Shown piece after piece: positions 48,796-57,551 of a stretch of 64,000 nucleotides of DNA. The notes beneath the pieces are model-generated. The model ran no database searches. It saw only the letters and a list, made by a program, of their open reading frames with translations, and was not told where the DNA came from. The position numbers and the translations under genes are program-made. Each line of letters starts with the position of its first letter. Position 1 is the first letter of the stretch. This DNA comes from an uncultured Colwellia sp. (GTDB lineage: Bacteria > Pseudomonadota > Gammaproteobacteria > Enterobacterales > Alteromonadaceae), in the NCBI GenBank assembly GCA_913058395.1, contig CAJXQI010000001.1, forward strand, positions 124,001 through 188,000. Reading direction: 5' to 3'.

Positions 48796-48839
48796 CGTAG
48801 TGGATAATTTACACCTTGCAAATTATCCACTACGTTTTT
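48796..48839 (+). terminator. Orphan stem-loop with T tract on + strand
   Basis: Perfect 15-bp stem cgtagtggataattt / aaattatccactacg with a 9-base loop, followed by TTTTTC. No + strand gene lies upstream within this intergenic region, so it could terminate an unannotated small RNA, or be a dispersed palindrome. Confidence 0.55.
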
Positions 48840-49012
48840 CAACGTCCATTTTGCTGGCTCTCGCGACAGTAAATTCTGATTAAAACCTACAAATTTTAAA
48901 ATGTCTGATCGAGTTTGAACTATGACAGATTAAAAGCGCTGCGAACGATGGTTTGCAGTGCTAATTAAGTACGAATAATGATTCAACATGATGAGTAATG
49001 GTTAAAGCTGAC

Positions 49013-51955
49013 TTACTCAAAATACTCTTTTTTAACATTAACTAATTCAATCACCTCTGGCTCAGGAATCTTTTCCTTAGGAAAAGCAGTACGAACTTTT
49101 TCGGTTAAGCCTTTGGCAAACACTTGATAGAGCACGCGTGTTTTTACCGTCAGGGGATATTGAATATTACTTGGCAATTGATAGCTTTCTTGTCGGGTTT
49201 GGCCTGACTTAATACGAGTGTCTTGGCTGAGTTTTACATAGCGCCAAAAGCGTAAACCTACTGGCTTATCGTCTTTATCAACACCAATTTTAATAAAGCG
49301 TCGAGCATCTTTTGGAATGTAGCCATTGTTCATTACGCCTGAGCTGAAAACCTCTCTACCACTAGCATCAGTCGCGATAACTTCTAACCAAACTTGGCGC
49401 CTAGCGCCGCCGGGCATATCGTGGCCTGAATTGGCATTGGTGACATTTGCGGTAAAAGTATTGCCTTGTTTTTCAACCGATAGCGTTAATGCTGTTTTTA
49501 GAATGTCGATACTCAACTTTTTATGTTCAGGGTTACGCATACCAGTGAAGTAATAATTACCCCCTGCAAAATGATGTGAGCGCATATTACTTTTTATCGG
49601 TCCGTCGTCAGTTGATTGACCAGAAACTTTGTTATCAAAATTAGTCACATCTTGGGTCATATGACAATCAATACAGGTTTTGTGTTGGCTAGGGTCGTCA
49701 GGTGAATTAAATGGTGATGCTAACCACTCGCCGAAGTTGTCATTTATTTTCGCGCCAGGACCAGTAGTGAATTCGTTATGGCAAGTCGCACAGTAAAGCG
49801 AGCTTTGGTAAAGCTCAGGCTTTGAATACGAGGCTTTATGAGCTTTCGGCGCAGCGTTAATTTGTTTTTTAGCTAACCACTGTAAAAACTGATTATTGCT
49901 GTCTTCAAAAATATAGCTAGTACGGTCTTTAATGTTGACGGTTAAATCGGTATTACCACCTGCGTCTTCCGCTTCGGTAATACGATGACAGAATACGCAA
50001 CCCGTACCACGCTCATTAACTGGCGTGCCATGCTGATAAGCAGCATTTAAGGATGCGGCATTTTTTTCCCACATATCGCCAAACTCACTTAGGGCTGAAT
50101 TATCATTGTTGATGACCATTTGTGGTGTATGACAACCTCTACACAGTACTCGAAATTCTTCCCCTTCAAGCTCTGCTGCTAAATTTTCTTGATAACGATA
50201 GTAAGGATGATCCATGTTCATGCCATGATTTGAATCAGCCCATTGGTCGTAAATGGTGCTATGACAATCTTTACATTGCGCTGAGCTTAACCACTCTTTG
50301 GGATGGGCGTATTTTTTATCGTCATCAAGTTTTAACCAAGTAGAAAGGTAAGGTAGGTTTTCTTGTGTGCGTACATAGCTATTTAACGCGCCCATCATTT
50401 TAGCGACAGCAACAGGTGGGTTTAGCATATCAATGGCGGTTAAGGTTTCTGAAGTAGCAGGATCTGCGCCCATACCGCCTTGGGTTTTTTGAATAATATC
50501 AATATAGGCGGCTACCGGATCGCCAGCGATCATTTTATAAGTATCAACATGACCTGTGATGGCATTGGAGAATTTATCTTTTGTCGCGTCTTTCATTAAT
50601 TGTTTATTAGTGAAATTAAAACCGTCGAAATGACAAGAGTTACAGCTCATCCAAAAATCACCGGCCATTGGGTGGTCTTTATTTTTTTCACTGTTGGCCT
50701 GATTGAATAGGGTTTTACCTAAACGAACTTGTGCAGGTAATGGGTCGTGGTTAACTAAATCAGCAAAGTTACCTTGCGTTAATTTAAGTTTTGCAAAAGG
50801 GCCAGCAGCGCCGGTATTAAAGTGAGCAAGGGTTAATGACATAGCATTTTGCACAAACAATTCTTGGCCATCTATCAGCAAGCCTTTTGGGTTATCGCCC
50901 GGCACGTTGCGGTATATTTGCGTGACTTTTGCGCCACCTTGAAACTTTTTACGGCGGTGGCGTTTTTTGCCTTTTCTTTTTTTAGCTTTTTTATTGGCAC
51001 TCGCTTCTCGTGATAAATCAAAGACCATTAAGTCTTCTGAGCCAGCTAATGAAATAAGTACCTTTTTGCCGTCTTCACTAAAAAGTACATCATGTGGGTT
51101 CGAAACAATGCGAACTTTATTGCCACTTTCAATTATATTAATTTGCTTAAATAGTTGCTTACGTTGCTCGGTAATTTCGTGCTCGTTATCTGGCGTTAAA
51201 TCGATAATTGAAACTGTTGGGAAAACACTTGATTGAAACTGAAAGTCATGACCAAACGACCATAACACATGCGGTAGCCAAGCTTTTGTACCATCGGGGC
51301 TAATGGCGATATTGTCGAGTAACCTTGGCTTACCTTGAGGCACTGATTTAGTTTTGTTACTTGGGGTGTCGATTAACTGAATAACACTTTTTAGTGCTGG
51401 CTGCTCGGCGTTCACATCATAAATTGATACTTGCCCTGATAAGCTGTGACTAACCAATAAGCGACCATCATCTGTTAACGCTAAACCACGAGGCGTTTGC
51501 TCGGTATTGATGGTATGGGTTATTTCACCGGTTAATGAAACGGTTAGTAGCTTATTTTCTTTGAAACTGGTTAGGTAAAATTGTTGGTTTTTATTATCGA
51601 AAATAACGCCAAAAGGACGAGCGGGCACGTTGATAGCTTTTTTTACTGACAGTGTTTTAGCGTCGAGTAAAATCGCTTTGTTGTTTTGGAAGTCGCTTGC
51701 TAGCAGTAATTGTTGTTTTTCAGCATAAGCAATTCGGCGTATGTCTCGGCCTATCGTTTGTTCGCTAATAGTGTTGCCATTATCGCGATTAATAATGCTG
51801 ATGCTACCTGCGTCAAAGTTGGCACTAAATATTTTGCTTTTATCGCTATTAAAAAGCAATGAGGCACTTTTTTCTGATGCCGATGCGCTGACACTTAATA
51901 GTTGAAGAAGTGAAATTGCTACTAGCAGTAGTGGCCACTTTAGGCGTTTAAGCAT
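49013..51955 (-). CDS. Secreted beta-propeller / six-heme c-type cytochrome
   Basis: Periplasmic protein of 980 residues. The signal peptide ends at about 27. Residues about 30-400 repeat YncE-like propeller blades (KIFSANFDAGSISIINRDNG, TPRGLALTDDGRLLVSHS), interrupted by a very basic insert at 322-337. Six CxxCH heme motifs follow: C438, C561, C605, C653, C722 and C761. The first lies in a MauG/peroxidase-like setting (RLGKTLFNQ...CNSCHFDG), the rest in a multiheme domain (cytochrome c554-like). The C-terminal about 170 residues are beta-rich. Likely an electron-transfer or oxidoreductase protein; the substrate is unknown. Confidence 0.85.
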   Translation of the reverse strand: MLKRLKWPLLLVAISLLQLLSVSASASEKSASLLFNSDKSKIFSANFDAGSISIINRDNGNTISEQTIGRDIRRIAYAEKQQLLLASDFQNNKAILLDAKTLSVKKAINVPARPFGVIFDNKNQQFYLTSFKENKLLTVSLTGEITHTINTEQTPRGLALTDDGRLLVSHSLSGQVSIYDVNAEQPALKSVIQLIDTPSNKTKSVPQGKPRLLDNIAISPDGTKAWLPHVLWSFGHDFQFQSSVFPTVSIIDLTPDNEHEITEQRKQLFKQINIIESGNKVRIVSNPHDVLFSEDGKKVLISLAGSEDLMVFDLSREASANKKAKKRKGKKRHRRKKFQGGAKVTQIYRNVPGDNPKGLLIDGQELFVQNAMSLTLAHFNTGAAGPFAKLKLTQGNFADLVNHDPLPAQVRLGKTLFNQANSEKNKDHPMAGDFWMSCNSCHFDGFNFTNKQLMKDATKDKFSNAITGHVDTYKMIAGDPVAAYIDIIQKTQGGMGADPATSETLTAIDMLNPPVAVAKMMGALNSYVRTQENLPYLSTWLKLDDDKKYAHPKEWLSSAQCKDCHSTIYDQWADSNHGMNMDHPYYRYQENLAAELEGEEFRVLCRGCHTPQMVINNDNSALSEFGDMWEKNAASLNAAYQHGTPVNERGTGCVFCHRITEAEDAGGNTDLTVNIKDRTSYIFEDSNNQFLQWLAKKQINAAPKAHKASYSKPELYQSSLYCATCHNEFTTGPGAKINDNFGEWLASPFNSPDDPSQHKTCIDCHMTQDVTNFDNKVSGQSTDDGPIKSNMRSHHFAGGNYYFTGMRNPEHKKLSIDILKTALTLSVEKQGNTFTANVTNANSGHDMPGGARRQVWLEVIATDASGREVFSSGVMNNGYIPKDARRFIKIGVDKDDKPVGLRFWRYVKLSQDTRIKSGQTRQESYQLPSNIQYPLTVKTRVLYQVFAKGLTEKVRTAFPKEKIPEPEVIELVNVKKEYFE

Positions 51956-52022
51956 TGCTGTACCGAACTTATAAAATTGAAAAATTATTCTCGATAACGA
52001 GACTTTAGTAATAGCTACTGAT

Positions 52023-52499
52023 TTACTTGCGGAAATTTAAAATACTCCAACGTAACGCATGCCTAAAAACAATCGGCGCTAATAACCATGAAGAGTAAAA
52101 ATGTAGGTCTTGTATTAGTTGGCTGATGCTATTACCCGTATTACCGTAAAAAAATAGATAAAAGCCACTTAAGGTGCAAACGACTAATAACCATTCTATT
52201 AACGTACCTGTTTGGCGAAGAAAAGCTTTTTTGCTTTTGGTGATCAGTTTACGATGCGAGCTCCAAAAAGCGCCAACAATAATGCTGAATAAGGTTACAC
52301 CGATGATCATGTGAAGAGGTAATAACCAGCGTGATAACTGCCAACTAAGCGCTATTTTATCCCACAGTAATACACCACTGACAAACATAAAATACAATAA
52401 AAACTCGGCCGACTTATGACGATAGGCGAGTTGTTTCCACCATGTTGAAATTATCAATATTGGGGAGTTAATTACTGTTGAATTATCTACGTTAATCAT
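52023..52499 (-). CDS. Small cytochrome b-like membrane protein, 158 aa
   Basis: Predicted four-helix inner-membrane protein with histidines suited to heme b ligation: H28, H63 (LLPLHMIIGVTL), H82, H132 (DLHFYSSWLL) and H147 (FRHALRW). This resembles cytochrome b561-like/b6 domains. It lies 67 bases upstream of the multiheme cytochrome gene on the same strand and would connect that cytochrome to the quinone pool. Family assignment is by pattern only. Confidence 0.7.
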   Translation of the reverse strand: MINVDNSTVINSPILIISTWWKQLAYRHKSAEFLLYFMFVSGVLLWDKIALSWQLSRWLLPLHMIIGVTLFSIIVGAFWSSHRKLITKSKKAFLRQTGTLIEWLLVVCTLSGFYLFFYGNTGNSISQLIQDLHFYSSWLLAPIVFRHALRWSILNFRK

Positions 52500-52657
52500 A
52501 TTGTTAATCTTCTATGCTTTACACCATTTGAAACGGCAAAAGCAGCAATGACATTATTGCTGCTTTATTTTCTTTTTTAGTGATTAAGCTAAGTAACTTC
52601 ACTCATTGCTTCTCTGAGCTGAGCTTAACTTAGCTTAACCTTACTAAGTTATAGCAA

Positions 52658-54673
52658 CTATTTAATGCTGACTGTATTCGCCATCACTGGCGCTGTGCCA
52701 TACTTTCCGCCTGCCGCAATAATTTGTTTTACGCCATCTTGGTCGGTATCAGCATTGTTGCTATTTTTAATCACCAACTCACCAGTATCACCAATTGGCT
52801 CTGCTAACTGCATCGCACCATTAATTACCGTACTGAACCAGCTAACATAACGTGCGGTTAATGTTGCTAATTCAAAGGCTGGATTATGTTCACCTTCTTC
52901 ATTTTGCAAATGTAAAATGGTTTCACGTAAGCCACCAGAAATAGCAGCCTCTGTGTATGGCGTATGTACTGTCGCTTTACCCGGAATTGTGGCCCAGGTA
53001 TTGAGGTTTTTATCAAACATGTGCTTTTCAACAGCAAGGTAAATACTGCGCGCAGCAGCTTTGTAACTATCATCTTTAGTGGCTAAAAATGCTGCCACTA
53101 AACCGCGAATAGCAGCAAACTGGTTCTCTAATGAGGTTGAATTATCTGCTTTAACATCTTTGCCAATATTAGCACCATCAACAACTAAACCTTTATCATT
53201 GATCAAGTGTTTAACCATAAAGTCAGCCTGTGCTTTTATCATGCTAAGAGCTTGTTTACCTGCGGTTGTTTTTAGGTTTACAGCGCTAGTTTCTGCAGCA
53301 GCATAACCAACTGGCAGGGCATCTTTAGCACGTTGATAAATTGATAAGGCAACGATGGTGTAAGCGGCGTCATAACTATTTACATAGCTACCTTGCTTTA
53401 CTTGATAATCGTTAACAAAACTGCCGTGAGTTTTATTAAAATGCAAAGCGCTCAAGTTTTTAAACACTAAGTTAGAAATGTTGTTGGCTAATGAAAAGGC
53501 ATCATCACTAACAATGTCATTATCCGGATTATTGTCGGTATTTACTTTCGGCGCGGCTGCAAATGGTGCGCCGTCAAATACCGCTAACATTGCTGGGTTT
53601 TGCCCTGTATTGGCAATACGTTGATCAGTAAATGCGTAGAATTCTGCTAATGGCCACAACATTTGCCAGGTGTCACGCAAGGTTGAACGTGCATCAGTAA
53701 CTTTTAATGACTTAATACTATTCACGCCATTGATATTGCCTTCATTAACTTGCACTTTATGTGGGAACCAAACAGCGCCATTTTTTGGTGAATAATCAAG
53801 ACCAAAGGCAGTGCCAAGTTGCTTGCCATTAAAACCAAGCTGGTTCTGCATAATAATTAATTTATCAATCGACATTTCGGTCAGCATCATGCCGTTAAAG
53901 CCATCAGCGGCAGAAACACCTAAACTGTGCACACCGTCTTGGTCCATGGTCGCTGATTCTGCTTCAACTTCTTCGTCAGTTTCGGTGACATGCATGCCGC
54001 CTAAAAAGTCTTGTGACCACATCACTTCTTTTAGGAAAATAGCGCCAATCGCGGCAGGATTAAAACTTTTATCAAAACTTTTGTCATCCCATGCCAGTGA
54101 TTTGTAATCGTGAACATAAGCAGGGGTAACCGAGATAATGGTTTTGTCTTCACCTTTTGCTGTGGTGATATCGAAAGTTTCGGCGTCACCAGCAGTGGTA
54201 TCAGGCTTTGCAACAAATTCAGGGTTACCTGAAGTGTAAGGCATGGATAATGGGTAAACATTACTTGGGATTTCGCTTTGGCTTAAACCTACTGCGCCGG
54301 CCATGATGTTGATACGCTTGCTAAGTTGTTCAATACTGCCACCACGTTTTTTATTTAATGGCCCGTTTGCTAAATGTGGCCCCATGGTTGATTGATAATT
54401 TAGCGCATACATAGCTTCTTCTGAGTATTCATAACTTTCAATACCTGCAGCAAAATCAAATGCGGTTGGTGTATTCGCTGTTGTTGCATCAAGGATATCT
54501 AAGTCTAAACCTAATGCTTCTGCTAAAGGCTCGCCAGATAATTCAAACTCGGTATAAGCTAAAAAGTTACTTGCAGGGTAATGGGTTTTATCAACAATAT
54601 TTGTTTGAGCAGCCGTTACTGCCCCTGAAAGTAATGATGCCATTATCGCGAGACTTACAAGAGATTTCTTCAC
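52658..54673 (-). CDS. Secreted protein with alpha-toroid-like C-terminus, unknown
   Basis: Unrecognised periplasmic protein of 671 residues. The signal peptide is MKKSLVSLAIMASLLSGAVTA, with TCCTTAATTTAC (weak) then a clear ATG. The middle and C-terminal parts are helical with repeated hairpins (ISNLVFKNLSALHFNKTHGSF, AADFMVKHLINDKGLVVD-like, NQFAAIRGLVAAFLATKDDSYKAAARSIYLAVEKHMF). These recall (alpha/alpha)6 toroids such as glycoside-related or DUF255-like C-terminal domains. An NADTDQDGVK segment near the end looks calcium-binding. There are no heme motifs. It leads the operon with the b-like and multiheme cytochromes. Confidence 0.65.
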   Translation of the reverse strand: MKKSLVSLAIMASLLSGAVTAAQTNIVDKTHYPASNFLAYTEFELSGEPLAEALGLDLDILDATTANTPTAFDFAAGIESYEYSEEAMYALNYQSTMGPHLANGPLNKKRGGSIEQLSKRINIMAGAVGLSQSEIPSNVYPLSMPYTSGNPEFVAKPDTTAGDAETFDITTAKGEDKTIISVTPAYVHDYKSLAWDDKSFDKSFNPAAIGAIFLKEVMWSQDFLGGMHVTETDEEVEAESATMDQDGVHSLGVSAADGFNGMMLTEMSIDKLIIMQNQLGFNGKQLGTAFGLDYSPKNGAVWFPHKVQVNEGNINGVNSIKSLKVTDARSTLRDTWQMLWPLAEFYAFTDQRIANTGQNPAMLAVFDGAPFAAAPKVNTDNNPDNDIVSDDAFSLANNISNLVFKNLSALHFNKTHGSFVNDYQVKQGSYVNSYDAAYTIVALSIYQRAKDALPVGYAAAETSAVNLKTTAGKQALSMIKAQADFMVKHLINDKGLVVDGANIGKDVKADNSTSLENQFAAIRGLVAAFLATKDDSYKAAARSIYLAVEKHMFDKNLNTWATIPGKATVHTPYTEAAISGGLRETILHLQNEEGEHNPAFELATLTARYVSWFSTVINGAMQLAEPIGDTGELVIKNSNNADTDQDGVKQIIAAGGKYGTAPVMANTVSIK

Positions 54674-54785
54674 AAGTTATCCTTAATTTACACTGGGTAA
54701 TCGAGACTAATACTAAATAATGCCGCCATGGTAGCGCATTTATTTTATCAATAAAAGAAATGAGAGTAATTCTTATTTGTATTTA

Positions 54786-54799
54786 TTAATCTAGATCAA
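54786..54799. promoter_or_regulatory. FNR-like box between secreted-protein and porin genes
   Basis: ttaat-ctag-atcaa matches the FNR/EtrA consensus TTGAT-N4-ATCAA with one mismatch in one half-site. It is about 110 bases from each divergent start (54673 and 54901), so it could serve both the cytochrome operon and the porin. Confidence 0.5.
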
Positions 54800-54900
54800 G
54801 GTTAGCTGAGTTATCATTTAAAATGGCATTTTTGCTATTGAATGATGAGAAATTGCTCTTTATATTTGCGCCACTTTTATCCTGAAAACGAATTTTAAAC

Positions 54901-56022
54901 ATGATCTTTTTTAACAAAAAACTCACCATAGTCGCTGTTGCGATAGCCAGTGTTTTTTCAAGTTCTACCTTTGCTTTTGAAAATGCTAACCAGCAGCAAG
55001 ATGCAAGTAGTGCAATATCAGCAGGTAAGTTTTCAGGTAATTTTCGATTTGGTTATATTTCAACAGAAGATAACAATGGCGATAGTGTCGAAAGTTCGGC
55101 AATTGGTGGTGAGCTAAGCTATAGCAGTGCAAGTTGGAATGGTATTAGTGCAAGGGGTAGCTTGTACACAACACAAAAGCTATTCAATGATGATAACGGT
55201 GATTTTTTTGCATCAGACGGTGATAGTTATGCCATTTTGGGGCAAGCTTATTTACAAGCCAATGTAGGCGCGACAGAAGTAAAAGTTGGCCGTTTTGGTT
55301 TTGACTCACCTCATGCTGATATGGATGATATTCGCATGGTGCCTAATACCTTTTCTGGTATTTTAATCACTAATAATGACCTTAGTGACACAACTGTATA
55401 TTTGGCGCATTTAGATAAATGGTCTGGTGTTGATTCGGATAAACCAGAAGACTTTACTGATATGAATAACAGTGATGGTGTTAATGTATTTGGCGCTGTT
55501 TACGAAGGCATTGAAAATGTTGCTTTGCAAAGCTGGTATTACAATATTAACGATTTAGCTGATTTAATTTATCTTGAAGCTATGGTTGAAGTTGAGCAAT
55601 TTTCAATTGGCGTACAATACGCTAAGCAATCAGATAATAGTGATGATAATACAGGCCCTGATGGTGATGTTTACGGCATAACAGCAAGCTATACGTTAAA
55701 TGATTTTACTTTTAGCTCAGCATACAATCATGTTTCTGGCACTATTATTAATGGCTTTGGTGGCGGGCCATTTTTTAGTAATGCAGAAGATCATACGATT
55801 GATGGTGTTATTGATCAAAAAGCACTTAGAGTTGGCATTGATTATAGCGGCATTGATAACGTAACTATTGGCCTAGCACATGTTAATTTTGATGAAGGTG
55901 AAGATGAAACTGATTTACTGATCAGCTATGACTTTGGCAACGATATGGCGTTCGACTTTACTTATCATCATATGCATGATGATGGTGACATGGTGTTAGC
56001 TATGTTTAATATTGGTTTTTAG
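54901..56022 (+). CDS. Outer-membrane porin, OprD-like
   Basis: Predicted outer-membrane barrel of 373 residues. The signal peptide ends STFAFE; the mature part is strands with acidic loops (FRFGYISTEDNNGD, VGRFGFDSPHADMDD) and ends FNIGF, the aromatic barrel signature. The sequence has the features of OprD-type specific channels. It is divergent from the cytochrome operon and has its own hairpin downstream. Substrate unknown. Confidence 0.8.
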   Translation: MIFFNKKLTIVAVAIASVFSSSTFAFENANQQQDASSAISAGKFSGNFRFGYISTEDNNGDSVESSAIGGELSYSSASWNGISARGSLYTTQKLFNDDNGDFFASDGDSYAILGQAYLQANVGATEVKVGRFGFDSPHADMDDIRMVPNTFSGILITNNDLSDTTVYLAHLDKWSGVDSDKPEDFTDMNNSDGVNVFGAVYEGIENVALQSWYYNINDLADLIYLEAMVEVEQFSIGVQYAKQSDNSDDNTGPDGDVYGITASYTLNDFTFSSAYNHVSGTIINGFGGGPFFSNAEDHTIDGVIDQKALRVGIDYSGIDNVTIGLAHVNFDEGEDETDLLISYDFGNDMAFDFTYHHMHDDGDMVLAMFNIGF

Positions 56023-56038
56023 TCGACTGGCTTTAAAA

Positions 56039-56063
56039 AGGTAGAGAGTTTGCTTCTCTACCT
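56039..56063 (-). terminator. Terminator of the c-heme sensor cyclase gene
   Basis: 9-bp stem aggtagaga / tctctacct with a 7-base loop. On the minus strand it is followed by TTTTTAAAG; it is also just past the porin stop on the + strand, so it may serve both convergent genes. Confidence 0.75.
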
Positions 56064-56121
56064 AATCCTATTTTGTATTGGTCAGTTAATTCTATTACCC
56101 ACTCCGCTGATACTAAGCGTA

Positions 56122-57393
56122 TTAAACATCTTCATCATTAATGTATGCCGCTTGATTTCTACCATTCAACTTTGCTTGATAAAGCGCCTGATCTGCTAAC
56201 GACATCATTTTTCTCATTGTGGTATTACTCTGACTGAATTTTATTGTATAGCCTATGCTGCAGGTGATATGAATATTGTTATTGTCAGGTATTTCAATGC
56301 TACTGACATTTTTTAATATTCGGTCTATGACCCTCTGCAATTCTTCTTTTGATATGTCTTGCAAAATAATGGCGAACTCTTCACCGCCAATACGAGCATG
56401 AAAGTCTTGGCTATTTCTCAGTGCAAGGTTTACTGCATTCACTACGGCTTTTAAACATTCATCACCAATATCGTGCCCATAGTTGTCATTAACGTTTTTA
56501 AAATAATCTAAATCGTAGACCAGTAATGCAATTGGCCAAATTACTTTAGACTGATTGCTAAATAATGCTTGGCCAAATTCCTCGAAATGGCGACGGTTAG
56601 CAATTGAAGTGAGCGAGTCGGTGCGTGCAAGGTGACTTAAGGCTGCTGTTCTTTTTTCAACTTGTTGCTCTAGCTCGCTTGATAAATTGAGCGCACGCTT
56701 TAAAGTAACGAACATACACAATAACCCAATCACAGAAAATGCGATAAAAATAACATAGGCATATTGCACTGTTTTTGTCAGCTCAGCATCGTCAGTACTT
56801 AATGGAATAGTAATATCAACAGCACCGCGCATGTCGCCAACCTGCCAATCTTTTTTCGGACTATCTGGGTGCATATTATGGCAATCAACACAGCTTTGTT
56901 CCATGAAAATGGGCTCTGCATGTCGAAGCACGTTAGTTTCGCCCAGCATTTCAATACGTTCAAATACAAGGGTCGTTGCGTTAAGTTTTAATAAAGCTGT
57001 TTTTTGAAAGTCATCTTTTGGGCCACCACTATTTTTTCTGCTTGCAAAAGGGTAATTACTAAAAGTATGCAAGATCAACCCTTTTTCTGGTGCTGATATC
57101 GCTTGCCCAAGTTCAATTGCAAATGTTGCGGGGTTGGGCACCGCGTAAGGTTTATCGTGATATTGCGCCTGTACTGAAATATCAGGGTGAGCACGCAAAG
57201 CTGCAACAGCATTTTTACTATAAGAATCTCGAGCTTGGTTAATGGTAGAAGCCAACACCGTGGCAGTACGAGCAGCTAGCGCGGTTGAAGCAGAATATTG
57301 TAATTTTTTAATGGCAATAAGCGAAATTACAGCCATTAGCATAAAAAGTAAGGTGAAAGCCGTGATAGCTTTTGTGTGAGAAAATTTCATCAT
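56122..57393 (-). CDS. Tll0287-like (DUF3365) c-heme sensor diguanylate cyclase
   Basis: Membrane cyclase of 423 residues. TM1 about 10-30, a periplasmic Tll0287/DUF3365 domain about 35-205 with one heme motif CVDCH (C168, C171, H172) in CHNMHPDSPKKDWQVGDMRGAVDITIP, TM2 about 211-231, coiled coil, then GGDEF about 250-415. The active site is GGEEF (336-340), still compatible with cyclase activity. The I-site is not canonical. The heme should sense redox state or a gas. It lies beside the multiheme cytochrome locus and porin, so it may report on that respiration. Confidence 0.9.
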   Translation of the reverse strand: MMKFSHTKAITAFTLLFMLMAVISLIAIKKLQYSASTALAARTATVLASTINQARDSYSKNAVAALRAHPDISVQAQYHDKPYAVPNPATFAIELGQAISAPEKGLILHTFSNYPFASRKNSGGPKDDFQKTALLKLNATTLVFERIEMLGETNVLRHAEPIFMEQSCVDCHNMHPDSPKKDWQVGDMRGAVDITIPLSTDDAELTKTVQYAYVIFIAFSVIGLLCMFVTLKRALNLSSELEQQVEKRTAALSHLARTDSLTSIANRRHFEEFGQALFSNQSKVIWPIALLVYDLDYFKNVNDNYGHDIGDECLKAVVNAVNLALRNSQDFHARIGGEEFAIILQDISKEELQRVIDRILKNVSSIEIPDNNNIHITCSIGYTIKFSQSNTTMRKMMSLADQALYQAKLNGRNQAAYINDEDV

Positions 57394-57551
57394 ATATAGA
57401 TTATGAGTTACTTCAATAAAAGTTAGCTATATCAATAGTAAAGCACAAATTATAAGCGCTTCCTAGGCACAAATGGCTAGTCGTGATTTTATTGATATTG
57501 TTACGTACTTTTATTATTTGCCAACTTAGAAAACAATACGTTCAGCGGAGC

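Larger units (their letters stand above)
48475..49012. other. Intergenic region with CRP-like site and stem-loops
   Basis: About 540 bases without a protein gene. It holds a CRP-like palindrome (48554-48585) and a strong + strand stem-loop with T tract (48796-48839). A GC-richer hairpin agcgctgcgaac / gtttgcagtgct at 48935-48962 has minus-strand U-run (TTTTAATCT) downstream and may end the multiheme cytochrome transcript, though it pairs better as + strand RNA. Confidence 0.45.
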
